A stretch of 22,214 nt of DNA from the NCBI GenBank assembly GCA_033085395.1, contig JANQBS010000450.1, forward strand, positions 1-22,214, given 5' to 3'. The DNA is from Xanthoparmelia taractica (lineage: Eukaryota > Ascomycota > Lecanoromycetes > Lecanorales > Parmeliaceae). Numbering within the stretch: position 1 is the first letter of the stretch; each line of letters opens with the position of its first letter. The position numbers and the translations under genes are program-made. Below are positions 9,663 through 18,621 of the stretch, piece by piece. The notes under the pieces are model-generated. The model saw only the letters and a list, made by a program, of their open reading frames with translations, was not told the DNA's origin and searched no databases.

Positions 9663-10555
9663 CTCGGATGCTTTTTCTTCTCCGGTTATGCGAACATGGC
9701 GCCCGTCCCCCTCTCGGCTGGATCAATGGCATTACCCTCACTGTGTACCGCCATCATCCGACGTTCCAATTTAAGACATTGATACGATTACATGATGACA
9801 AAAGTCTGAGATCACATAACTATCGGTATAAGCCCCTGAAAACAAACGAATAGATAAACGCAACATCGGCAATTTATCCAAGAGGCGATAAAATGCACAA
9901 GTATTTGCGGTCAGGGGGAATCGTTCTGGATCACATATTATTGTTAGACTACCTAGCCTTTCCGAATCCCCAAGTCGTCTTGCATTGCGGGGTGCTGCTG
10001 CTGCTTAAGGTAGAGAACGCTGAGCATGTTAAGTATTTAGATAATCAGGCTTTCTACCCCTTGAGGTTGTGAAGGAAGGGTTGGGGTTTGGTGTTCGAAG
10101 CGGGGACGGGGATGGGATTGGGATTGTGATGGGGCTGAGAGGTGGTGGTGGAGACTTTGCAGTTGGACTTGGGGATTGTGCTTGTGTGGGTCGACATTAG
10201 TGTAGATAATTTAAGAGCTATACCCCTTCGTCTTCAATCAATTTGGTGGAATAGAAAGTGACAAAAACGGTTATATTATTTTCATGCTGAGCGGTTTGTG
10301 CGCTAAAAATGATGTTCGTGGGAGTGTTTGTCTGATGAAATGCAAGGGGAGACGATATTGAAGATTAATGCTGATAAAGTGCCTCCTTCATCTTCACTCT
10401 TTTCCAACTCCGACTTCATGCACAGCTCGATGACTGTGTCATTTGTCCTCTCCCAACAAAAAAAAAAAAGAAACCTTTCCAAACTTCACGCACGAGCAAC
10501 GAAGCCTCAAGATGAAGAGCAAAATCGCTCTTTTCCATAACGCGGCTCGAACCTT
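9663..10555. other. Intergenic region with a G-rich tract
   Basis: No gene is supported. It is the 3' flank of two converging genes (8946-9662 on plus, 10556-11851 on minus). The frames within it start at non-ATG codons or are short and overlap the zinc-finger 3' end. It contains a G-rich stretch around 10075-10170 and an A-run near 10459-10468. Confidence 0.5.
10102..10121 (+). other. Potential G-quadruplex
   Basis: Four G-runs of 4, 4, 3 and 3 are separated by loops AC, AT and ATT (GGGGACGGGGATGGGATTGGG without its last base fills this span). This satisfies the classical G3+ N1-7 rule. More G-runs flank it. It lies between convergent genes, so a role in 3'-end formation or termination is possible but not shown. 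Confidence 0.5.
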
Positions 10556-11851
10556 TCATTTCAGCAAGCGGATACTCCCAAGGCCCATCTTCTCCAAACG
10601 TCCTTGCACAAAGTCCATCGCTTTCTTCAGAGTAGCCGTCCCTTCACCGCAAGCTCCACTCTCTATATGTTGTGCCAGCCCACTCAAGGTGGTGAAGTTC
10701 CTAGGTGAGGCTCCATGCGGCGTTGATCTCGCAAACGCACCGGGGCAGTGGAATAGTGGAGATTTACGGTAGTGGAATAGTGAATGGGCAGACGACGTGG
10801 GAAAGCTGAGAGGCCTATTTTGCAGTTGGAAAGGCGAAGATCCCAGGTTAGAATGCATGTGAGAAGATGTAGGTGTGATGCTTCCACTGGCTGAATGAGA
10901 AGAAGCTCCGAGTAATTGGAAAGACAATGGCTGGTCGCCCGAGTTGTCTGCCATTGCAGCCATGACAGGGCTGCTCACTTCGCTTGAAGTAGGGGTCAAA
11001 ACCGGTGTACCGGTCGATGAAGACCATTCTGACTCGCTTACTCCGTCAGGGAGAAGATTATGACTTTTGTTTGGACCACTACTAATGATACGCTCGACAT
11101 CGTTGTCCTGGACGAGGTTGTTGATGATGTGCCTGTCGACTCCCGAACGGCAGGTACCGCTTTCTAGGTGATGCAGCAGAGCGGAGGGCGAAAGAAAACG
11201 GCGCTTGCACTTGTCACTGGCTACGCATCCGAGATCACTGAGAGGATGATGTTTCAAAGAGGTCAGATGCTGGTCCAAGCTGACCTTTGTCAGGAATCTT
11301 CGTTGACAAATGTAGCAACCATGGATATTCTGGGGCCAGAATTCTCTCTTTGGGTTGACGGAAGCATGATGCTCCTTCACAATGTGTCGGTCGAGCGCGG
11401 GCTTGCTGCCAAAGTCCTGCTCGCATACTTGGCAAGGTATCCTTCGGTGAACCTTGTTGGCGAGGTGTTGTTCCAGGGCATCCTCGTTTGAAAAATCTCT
11501 CTCGCAGTCGCAGCACCGAAATTGCGAAGCGTGGAAAGTCTCGAAGTGCTTAACCGCCTTAGATTCAGACGTAAAGAATATGGTACATATTTGACAATAA
11601 CAATGGGCTTTCGCACGTTGATGGTCTTCAAGGGCACATAGACCCGGAAATGACTTTTGGCAAGTGTTACATGTCTGTTGAAACACTTCGTTGAAACGGC
11701 CTGGATGCAAGGCCCTGTAGTGTTGTTTAAGGCCTTCTTTTTTCCGAAAGGCTCGTTTGCAGTCTGAGCAGGGGTGAAGTCTATTTTCTGACAGGGATTT
11801 GACCATGACGGGATTCCTTTCGGCGCTGGTTGAAGCTGAAGGAGTTGTCAT
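10556..11851 (-). CDS. C2H2-type zinc-finger protein, 431 aa
   Basis: A single open frame starts at an ATG whose only upstream alternative is out of frame. At least six C2H2 fingers fill residues 28-201: C28/C31-H44/H49, C61/C64-H77/H83, C86/C89-H102/H107, C113/C116-H129/H135, C140/C143-H156/H161 and C179/C182-H195/H201. A seventh has C-x5-C (C209, C215) and ends HHLESGTC. Residues 240-360 are Ser/Pro/Thr-rich and probably disordered. The C terminus repeats the fungal pattern TTLSGLAQHIESGAC, then a helix (TATLKKAMDFVQGRLEKMGL). It is presumably nuclear and nucleic-acid binding; its targets are unknown. The last finger has C369 but no obvious second Cys before F386, so it is either degenerate or the sequence or splicing differs there. 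Confidence 0.82.
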   Translation of the reverse strand: MTTPSASTSAERNPVMVKSLSENRLHPCSDCKRAFRKKEGLKQHYRALHPGRFNEVFQQTCNTCQKSFPGLCALEDHQRAKAHCYCQICTIFFTSESKAVKHFETFHASQFRCCDCERDFSNEDALEQHLANKVHRRIPCQVCEQDFGSKPALDRHIVKEHHASVNPKREFWPQNIHGCYICQRRFLTKVSLDQHLTSLKHHPLSDLGCVASDKCKRRFLSPSALLHHLESGTCRSGVDRHIINNLVQDNDVERIISSGPNKSHNLLPDGVSESEWSSSTGTPVLTPTSSEVSSPVMAAMADNSGDQPLSFQLLGASSHSASGSITPTSSHMHSNLGSSPFQLQNRPLSFPTSSAHSLFHYRKSPLFHCPGAFARSTPHGASPRNFTTLSGLAQHIESGACGEGTATLKKAMDFVQGRLEKMGLGSIRLLK

Positions 11852-12616
11852 ATTGGTTTTCGTGTAGACTACTTCGATCTCAATTCCTTACTAGATATAG
11901 CTAAGTAAGGTATCTATAGTAGTAGGTCTTTAGTAATATCGCGTCTGCTGCAGAAGACAATTGGAGCGGCCTAGGAGCAGGAACAGTGGCAGACTTGGTG
12001 GAGACGTATTTCAACAAGAAGAAGTATCACCGTGGGTGTCAAAAACCCGCAACGAGTCAAGCGAATGGTGGTACAGTGCAGTCTAAGTGGTAGGGAGGCT
12101 GGCAGTTTTATACCATTAGGATGCTGGTACGTATGGCGCTAGTTTGGCTGCCTTGTTCTGAGGATACCAGGACTTTCCAAATACAATTAGGCAACAGTGA
12201 AGATGTTTGCGGAAGTGTTGTGAATGATTGGATGCTGTCTGCTGTATGAAAATAGTGGGTGCCGGGCAGTGTGTGCACAGGTGGAGGCTGAGCATTCCAA
12301 AGTGCCGAGATCCACGTTCCTGTAGTTTTCATCAACTTTCATAACTTTACAATAGTAATATCGAGAGAATTGATTACACATCATATCTTTGAATAGCGCT
12401 CACATCTAGAAGCGATATTCTCGGGTGGATGTCACACAGAGAGAGCTGAGAATAGATTTCATCTTCTTTCGATGTTAGTTCTCAATTAAAGGGACCATAG
12501 CGTCGGATAAGGGCAAGCTCTCAATGACTTTGTTAGAATTTGTGTCTCGATCTTTTCAAGATTACAAAAGCCATCGACTTCTCCGAATGCTCTGTAGCAC
12601 GCAAATAGCCATCTGT
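11852..12616. other. Intergenic region between zinc-finger promoter and eS8 3' end
   Basis: Both neighbours are on the minus strand, so this holds the zinc-finger gene's promoter and the eS8 3' UTR. A short AT-rich patch at about 11880-11945 resembles the RIP-altered blocks and may be a small transposon scar. Plus-strand 11980-12030 has coding-like triplets (VADLVETYFNKKKY) but no start or continuation. Nothing else is supported. Confidence 0.45.
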
Positions 12617-13273
12617 CTACTTCCTGATAGCACGCTGGTAAAATGCAAGCTCCTCCCCCTCGAGCACGTATCCATCTACACGACCACTCTGCCCAGGTCT
12701 TGAAGCCACCACTGCGTACAGTCGACCAGCCTCGAACTGCCTCTCCAGCGCCGACTCAACCTTGCTAACAGCCGCAGTCCTAGCCGCCTGTTTCTTCTCC
12801 ACGCTCTTGCTCTTCTTGGTCTCCTCCCCCTCTTTTTCGGTTTTCGCCTGACGTCTCCTGCCTATACTCTGCCCATAGTGTGCCTCGTACCATTGACGGA
12901 AAGGTGCGGCGTCGATTTGGACAACGGCGGATTTAGTAAGCGTGTTCGTGCGGACGAGTTCGTTGTTGGAAGGATGGAAGGACACGCCAATGACACGGAC
13001 TTTGCGGGATATGCCTTCGGAGCCCCAGGAGAAGTTACCAGATTCGAGGCGGAGAGCGCGGTATTTGGTGTTACCACCACGGGTGCGGACAAGATGGATA
13101 CGCTTAGTGCCGATACGGGTGTTGGCTGGTTGGCGGCCTTTCTCAAAGGCTCTGTTTTCCGGTCAGTCTAGCATTACCCTCACGCTTCATGATTCCTACC
13201 TCTTTTTGCGGTAGTATGCTCGCTTTGCTCCGGTAGCTGAGCGCTTGTGACGTGAATCTCGTGAGATACCCAT
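12617..13273 (-). CDS. rps8: 40S ribosomal protein eS8 (RPS8), two coding exons, 202 aa
   Basis: Exon 1 (13273-13200) encodes MGISRDSRHKRSATGAKRAY followed by YRKKR. After a 48-bp intron, exon 2 (13151-12617) continues AFEKGRQPANTRIGTKRIHL, VRTRGGNTKYRALRLESGNF and later HPSNNELVRTNTLTKSAVVQ, ending in GRVDGYVLEGEELAFYQRAI plus RK. It matches eukaryotic eS8 end to end, and the length agrees with yeast Rps8 (200 aa). eS8 is an essential structural protein of the small ribosomal subunit and takes part in 18S rRNA maturation. The codon spanning the junction is AG|A (Arg). There are no stops and no RIP-type damage, so the gene appears intact although AT-rich transposon blocks lie on both sides of its island. 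Confidence 0.97.
13152..13199 (-). other. rps8: Coding intron of the eS8 gene, 48 bp
   Basis: On the minus strand it begins GTAGGA and ends AAACAG, with a CTGAC branch-site candidate about 15 bases before the 3' end. Removing it joins two parts of a highly conserved protein in frame (YRKKR | AFEKGR). Its length is typical of short Pezizomycotina introns. Confidence 0.95.
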
Positions 13274-13295
13274 GATTGCGGGGGATCAGTGACGG

Positions 13296-13508
13296 CTGTA
13301 CATTGGCGAGTCAGTTATATCTCTGAAGATCTGCTGAGCTATGATGTACGGAGAGATTGGAGAGGCGGTTATGAAGAGATGGAATGGTAGGCTGTGAGAC
13401 GGGCAGTCCGTAGCTGAGAGCTCGGCACCAAGCTGTTGCATTGGAAATCGCCGCACTAAGAACGGTTGCCGAAGAAAGACCAGGTATCAGGAATTGGATT
13501 GTGCTCAC
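13296..13508 (-). other. rps8: Possible 5' UTR intron of the eS8 gene
   Basis: On the minus strand GAAG|GTGAGC (13508) is a strong donor. AACTGACTCGCC followed by TGTACAG (ending at 13296) gives a branch site and acceptor 22 bases upstream of the eS8 ATG. It would be 213 bp. UTR introns are common in ribosomal protein genes, but only transcript data can show this one is used. Confidence 0.45.
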
Positions 13509-13987
13509 CTTCCTCTAAATAGCCATCCGCTAGCGCAATCACAGATGTATTTCTTGTTGTCGTTGTCGATGTGAAATTGCAGTGTTAGTTCCGCTGAACC
13601 AAAATCAAGTGGTGCGAGGCATTCGCTTAGCCTTATAGGGCTCATTGTTCGCGCTAGCCTCTTCAAGCCCTAGACAATCTCAATCGAATTACTGCTGGAT
13701 CTCTCTTAATCTTGTCCTTAGCCAGAAATTCTCATCGTAAGGGATCATGTATGAGACTGTCACTGTCTGCTCGGCCTGCTGGACTTCTAAGAATATCCTC
13801 AATCTTGATCATCTCTCTTCTACTTGAGGCCAGTGCAGATATATACAGGATTAATACAAAGGCTTTTACGCTCAGCCCCAGGCATATACCAAAACCTTAT
13901 GTTATAATCGTCATTCACTTTCAAAACATTCGACAACATTACACCAGCAGATCAAGTCGATGAGTCAAGGCCGAGTGATCCGTCACG
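13509..13987 (-). promoter_or_regulatory. Probable eS8 promoter region
   Basis: The stretch lies between the 3' end of the next minus-strand gene (13988) and the inferred eS8 leader. No supported gene is present. On the minus strand it contains TAGGGCTT (rc of 13663-13674) and another AGGGCTAAG-like word near 13630, loosely like the telobox/Tbf1 motifs reported for fungal ribosomal protein promoters. I do not place weight on these. Confidence 0.3.
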
Positions 13988-14731
13988 CTAATTCAACAAC
14001 CCGATGGTGATATCTCCATTAATCTTCGCCTTCAATTCGAGTTCGAGATCCAAATTGAGTTCGATGCGTAGTCGCAGCTGCTCTCCCTTGCCTCCATCCT
14101 TTCCTTCTTTTCCCTCTCCCTTCTTCCCTCCACCAGTCAGTCCACCGACCGTCTTGCCGACTTGATCTTTTGCACCGCCTACAGCTTGGCCGGCTTCATC
14201 TGTCACGCCACCTGCAGTATCCTGAACTTTATCTAATGCTCCGGACGTGGTTTCTCCCACCTCGTCAAGGGAATCGAGAGGCCCACCGCCAGACTTGTTG
14301 GTTTGAGGAGGTGCGGTTTCTTGCGTAGGCTTCTTCTTGCGATTTCTGTTGCGGCGACCACCTTGCGCATCAGACAAGTCACTGCGTACAATGCTCTCCG
14401 TATCAGATTCCGGCGCCTGACTCCTGCCCCTTCCCCTACTCGGCCTGCGCTTGCTTTGTGCTCTCGACTGTGGCTGTGAAGACGGAGCACCGCCGTTCGT
14501 TGCTGGCGCCTGCAACCGTTCCTGTTCCGATTCACCGCTTTTGTGTGTTTCTTTCTTGGGCGTGTTCTGCTGTGAGCCTCTTTTTGACAACTTCGGGGGT
14601 GTGCGCTTGGTCTCCTGAACCCTCTTCTGGGTACCCTGAGCATTCACGCCGCCTGGGGCTGCTGTGCTACCCGAAGCATTGGCGCCGGTGGAGGCTTGTG
14701 TCTGTTCTATGTGCGATTGAGGTTCTGCCAT
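13988..14731 (-). CDS. Disordered protein with LEA-like repeats and conserved C-terminal motif, 247 aa (paralogue A)
   Basis: The frame is open to a TTG at 14785; the first in-frame ATG, with A at -3, is at 14731. Residues 1-150 are rich in Q, S, T, P and K/R, with basic clusters SKRRPSRGRGRSQ and GGRRNRNRKKK that could serve as nuclear localisation or RNA/DNA contacts. Residues 152-200 carry degenerate 11-residue repeats (ALDKVQDTAGGVTDEAGQAV, then GGAKDQVGKTVGG), resembling LEA-type amphipathic repeats. A Gly/Lys stretch follows. The C terminus, LRLRIELNLDLELELKAKIN followed by GDITIGLLN, is nearly shared with the divergent gene at 15689. I know this motif as a recurring ending of fungal proteins of unknown function. 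No signal peptide or catalytic domain is seen. Confidence 0.75.
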   Translation of the reverse strand: MAEPQSHIEQTQASTGANASGSTAAPGGVNAQGTQKRVQETKRTPPKLSKRGSQQNTPKKETHKSGESEQERLQAPATNGGAPSSQPQSRAQSKRRPSRGRGRSQAPESDTESIVRSDLSDAQGGRRNRNRKKKPTQETAPPQTNKSGGGPLDSLDEVGETTSGALDKVQDTAGGVTDEAGQAVGGAKDQVGKTVGGLTGGGKKGEGKEGKDGGKGEQLRLRIELNLDLELELKAKINGDITIGLLN

Positions 14732-15688
14732 CTTGAGATCTTTTTTAGAAGCCTGCTTGGGGGTTTCTGGGGAGTCTGCATTCAACCAGGCTTCCTAGGA
14801 TTTGCTGAGTTTCGTCGCGGTTGTTAATTCCATAAGAACATAGATATAACACAAGACAAGTGAGCAAAGGGGAAAAGAGAGATGGCTGGCAATGACAACG
14901 GAACGCAAAGCATGACGTTCTCTGATCGTCTTTCTCCGAGCCCAGCCACATGGAGCCCGCATCACCCACACTCAACTTGCCTGTCAGGGTGCAGTCTCCC
15001 ATGGCTTTGGATTGGTGGGAGCCGACAGGGGCACGAGACCGACAACCAATCTATGTGCACGGTCGCTCAGTTGGCTGCCGAATCCCTGCCGAAAGTATGC
15101 ACTGTGTGGCGTTGGCCGAGAACATGCACAATTGGGAATCTGGGATGTCTGGAGATGCTCAGACGCGCCGACTGCTGCGATCCCAACATATATGGTGGCA
15201 GTTGATGCGAGAATTACTGTATCCAGAAGTACTGTACATATTGTTCTATCATCATTAAAAGTACTGCGACTGTTGAGAGATAAGAAAGAACAACGTGGAG
15301 GAACGTGAAAATGCAAGGATCCCGGTGGCTGAACCTTGGCGCGCAAGACCCCGAACCAGACCCCAGATCCCTGCAGCCATGACGCTCTGCGAAACCGCCA
15401 AACATCAACATGGCTGACAAGAAGCATCCTGTCAAAAGCTCACCCATTTCTCTTCGCGAACGACATGTAACGCGCAACAGACATTTCTTGACGAGGCTCT
15501 CTTTCATTCTAGTTATCTCAAGTGGAAGCGACAACCATCACTCACAACAACATCCAACTCCCTCCCTATCCACCAAAGCAACGACCGAAGCACCTTGACC
15601 CATCGCAGAGACCCTCTTGAATCTACACCTACACCCCAGCGCATCACCCTCAATCGCACCCACTCCTCCTCCTCCAACGCAACCAACA
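14732..15688. promoter_or_regulatory. Bidirectional intergenic region between paralogues A and B
   Basis: The two genes point away from each other, so this 957-bp stretch holds both promoters and 5' UTRs. Frames inside it start at non-ATG codons or overlap on opposite strands and look like chance. From about 15540 the plus strand becomes strongly C/A-rich, which continues into the coding sequence of paralogue B. No clear TATA box was identified. Confidence 0.5.
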
Positions 15689-16231
15689 ATGTCCTCCGCC
15701 CCCTCCACCCCCCAAACCAAAACAGAACCAACCCCACCCAAATCCCCCTCCGACACCGCCTCCTCACCCCCCACCAAACCCACCCGCTCACAATCCCGCC
15801 GCGCCCGCCGCCGCCGAAAAGCCCAAGCGACAAAAGCGCAAATGCCCTCTCTAACCGAAGACTCCACCTCCACCTCCACCACCACCTCCCCCCCTCCGGA
15901 ATCGACTAACCCCTCCCCCTCACCGTTCCTCCCCCACATCAACAGCGACTCACACATAAACGGCCCAGTGATGCACGCGCGCGCCCTGCGCGGTGAATTA
16001 CCATTGCGGGGCGGGAAGCCGCCGGATCAGGAGCGGAAGCGGAACGAGGTTGAGAGGGCAGGAGCAGGAGCAGGAGCAGGAGGAGAGAAAGGAGGAAAAG
16101 GGGGAGGGGGAGGACAAAGCGAAGAGATGGCAAAGGAGGAAGGGTTGAAGTTGCGGCTCGAGTTGAATCTCGACATTGCGTTGGAGTTGAAGGCGAGTAT
16201 CAGGGGTGATGTCACGTTGGCGCTTTTGTGA
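15689..16231 (+). CDS. Pro/Ser/Thr-rich protein with the same C-terminal motif, 180 aa (paralogue B)
   Basis: The start chosen is ATG 15689 in the strong context CAACAATGTC; the longer frame to 15617 begins with TTG. Residues 1-80 are Pro/Ser/Thr-rich with a basic patch RSQSRRARRRRKAQ (34-46). Residues 124-142 are an Ala/Gly then Gly-rich run (ERAGAGAGAGGEKGGKGGGG). The C terminus LKLRLELNLDIALELKASIR followed by GDVTLALL is identical at 20 of 30 positions to paralogue A. Just before the stop, TTTTGTGAGT contains a consensus splice donor (16228). With GGGCTAATC and TGGTAG downstream (acceptor ending 16313), an 86-bp intron would replace the stop and add one Ala before TAG at 16318-16320. Either ending leaves the motif intact. 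Function unknown. Confidence 0.7.
   Translation: MSSAPSTPQTKTEPTPPKSPSDTASSPPTKPTRSQSRRARRRRKAQATKAQMPSLTEDSTSTSTTTSPPPESTNPSPSPFLPHINSDSHINGPVMHARALRGELPLRGGKPPDQERKRNEVERAGAGAGAGGEKGGKGGGGGQSEEMAKEEGLKLRLELNLDIALELKASIRGDVTLALL
16061..16114 (+). repeat. GGAGCA hexamer repeats running into a homopurine tract
   Basis: Three perfect GGAGCA units (16061-16078) lead into 37 consecutive purines (16078-16114) inside paralogue B, encoding alternating Ala/Gly and then Gly/Lys. The repeat count could vary between strains, and the purine run could adopt a triplex or G-rich structure. The upstream part of the same gene (about 15690-15905) has the opposite bias, almost without G on this strand. Confidence 0.7.
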
Positions 16232-16671
16232 GTATTGGATCCATGCAACGTTTTGGGGTGTATCTCGTTCGTTGGTTCCTTGGATGTATGGATGGGCTAA
16301 TCTTTGCTGGTAGGGCATAGGAGGGAGCTGAGATGGTTTTGGATGAACGGTCTGTGTGCAGGGTTTAAGGAAAATATGCATGCGATATATGGGTAGCGAC
16401 TTCTGGGAAAATATATGTGACATCTACGTTTCAGTAAGATGCATGATTATGAAAGCCGAAAGGATAATAGCTCGTTCTCCGCCAGTCAGTGTGCTGAAAG
16501 ACTGGAATAGCAATGTATAAGTATTACATAACAGACGAATACCACGCCAGCAACCCCAAAGCCATTCCCAACGACCCTCAAACAGCGATCACATCCAAAC
16601 CCAATACCCAACTGTTCTCACTCCATACCCACATCCAAGACCTCACCCCCCTTCCCCCACCCCCAAACCCC
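16232..16671. other. Intergenic region between convergent genes
   Basis: It holds the 3' ends of paralogue B (plus) and the GNAT-like gene (minus). No gene is supported. It includes the possible terminal intron of paralogue B (16228-16313). From 16540 the plus strand is C/A-rich. Confidence 0.5.
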
Positions 16672-18621
16672 TCACATCTTCACAACCAACCAAACCGGAC
16701 TCGCCTCCGGCCCCCACCCCACCTTCGCCAACGTCCGCTCCGCAACCTCACTACCCTGCAAAATAGTCATCCCGGACCCCCATTTACGCAGCGCGCTCCA
16801 TCCGTCACCGACCCTCATCTCGAAAACCACGGTGACGCCCTTTAGCGTCGCGTTCTTGAGACGAAGCTTGCTGATTAAATCGTTCACGGTCATTGCGGTC
16901 GAGACCCCGCGATAGGAGAGGTAGTTGAACGAAGCGGCGCCGGACTGTGTGGGTCTTTCAAATATTTGGGCGCCATCAGCGAGGAAGTTGACGGTGATGG
17001 TCGGGTAGGGGGCGGGAGATTTTTCGGGGGAGGAGATGGCTTGGTTGTCGGGTCGTTGCGGCTGGCCTGGTTGGGGCTGCTCATTTTGCTCATTGGGTGG
17101 ATTTCTGCCATGGTAAGATTGTGGCGATCCCACCGGCTGCTGGGAAATTTCTGTACAGGCTGGATGCTGCTGACCAGCCAGAGTCTGCTGGTCAGATTGC
17201 GCTGAGGATGGACCTTGCTCCTCTGACACTGCAACCTGCTGCTGCGCCCTTCGAGCTTCGTTTGACGCGCGACCTGAGTCGTGGTTCCGTTGTTCTCTGG
17301 GACTGAGCTCGTCCGGATCGCCACAAGTTGCAGGGTTCGTCGTGAGAGGGAAGGACCTTGGTGGCCAAACCTCTGCTACTGGAGAAGGCCAAGCATGTGA
17401 AAGCGAAGTCTGCGGCTGCGCTCGAGCTTTCACTACGCCAGGTCTCAGCAACCCGCTTAAAGTCCCATCCTCAATTGGACAGTTCCGTAAAGCGGAAACT
17501 AGGTCCAAAGGACAATCTTTCAGGACTTGATCCCCTGTGAACTTCCACCCAGCATCCAGAAATATCATCATATCCGATAAGTGGGACTCGCGTAGTTGTA
17601 CAAAAATGTCGCGCTCGGGTTCGAAGTCCGATAAAAATAAGACTAGCTTCCTGTGAACTTGCGACTGATGTTCAACAGAAAGTGTATCGAGGACATCGAG
17701 TGACCTGACAACTAGGAGGCACACGTTAATTATCGTATTGCCCGATCGCATCAGTTCCGAACCCTTGGGGCTTGTCAGCCAAAAAGGCGAAAGAAGGTGC
17801 TTACAATAATTCTGCGTCCCCTCTTTCACGGCCCTCCGACGGTGATTGTGTGCCTTTTAATACATCCAACCATAAATCATTCGCTTCAAGCAACTAGGTA
17901 GTGAGACGCCAGGCCGGGAGATTGGAACCTTTTTGTGGTGCTTCTCGAAAGGAAGGTGGACCTGCAACCATGCACAACCGACTATCTCTCCTGAAACTTG
18001 GTTGGTGACTTTTAATACAATGGCCCTGGTCTCGGCGGCGAAGGCTTGACCGTAGTAGAAACGACCAAGTTCAAGGTGACTGGGGAAATCCTTGGGTTGC
18101 CGGATTATACAGCAGGCCAAAGGGTTATCAATCGACACCCGAGCGTGAATGTCCGATAACTTCTCAAGGTCCCATTCGGACGCGAAAGAAACTTGAAACA
18201 GTTCGTCTGCTGACGCGCCGAAGGAGGACTGCTCTGGCCCTGTCGCTTTAAAAGCATCTGAGGCCGTTGACTGGCCTATTCCATGGGTCCGGTCCGCATT
18301 CTCATGATATACCGAAAGCTGTTGCCCAGAGCATGCTAACGGATTATTAAGCGTTGACGGCTGGCCATAGGCAGAAGGGTGGCCGGATCCTGACGCTGAT
18401 TCAGAGTTCCAGGTCGAGAGATATTCAGACGGAGGGTTCAAGGTTTCATCCGCAAATTCACTACACGGAGACAGTAGAAACGGCCGATCGTATGAAGAAG
18501 CCGAGCTGGGTGGCTGAGCCGATGTCAGAGCTGAATTCTGATCGAAGCTTACATTCGAACATTGTGATGATGTGTGGTCTAAGGCTGCGTTGGAAGCGGC
18601 GGGCGAGTTATGGTCCCCCAT
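16672..18621 (-). CDS. GNAT-like protein with disordered linker and conserved fungal C-terminal domain, probably two exons
   Basis: Two open frames follow each other. The upstream one starts at ATG 18621 and runs 254 codons to a stop at 17857. The downstream one is open from about 17829 to 16672. I join them by an intron somewhere in 17750-17905; the junction is unresolved (minus-strand donors include GTATTA near 17866, acceptors ACAAG or CCAAG near 17775). After about 135 disordered residues, FQVSFASEWDLEKLSDIHAR, then IDNPLACCI and IVLKVTNQVSGEIVGCAWLQ fit the first half of a GNAT acetyltransferase fold. The second part has VCLLVVRSLDVL and SDMMIFLDAGWKFTGDQV, weakly like the GNAT C-terminal half. 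The acetyl-CoA motif Q/R-x-x-G-x-G/A is not visible. A Gln/Pro-rich linker leads to the last 112 residues (TITVNFLADGAQIFERPTQS ... TLAKVGWGPEASPVWLVVKM), a domain I recall from other ascomycete proteins of unknown function. Two separate genes remain possible. Confidence 0.55.

Noticed and set aside
10328..10772. Two short plus-strand frames near the 3' end of the zinc-finger gene
   Set aside because: They are short or start at non-ATG codons, overlap the zinc-finger coding sequence antisense, and show no domain.
12862..13214. Several frames on both strands over eS8 exon 2
   Set aside because: The eS8 reading explains this region completely, including its intron, so the others are shadows.
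13712..13963. 83-codon plus-strand frame upstream of eS8
   Set aside because: No domain and atypical composition. It lies in the probable eS8 promoter and is more likely chance.
14745..15534. Many overlapping frames on both strands between paralogues A and B
   Set aside because: They overlap one another, several begin at non-ATG codons, and none has recognisable domains. The stretch is better read as a bidirectional promoter.
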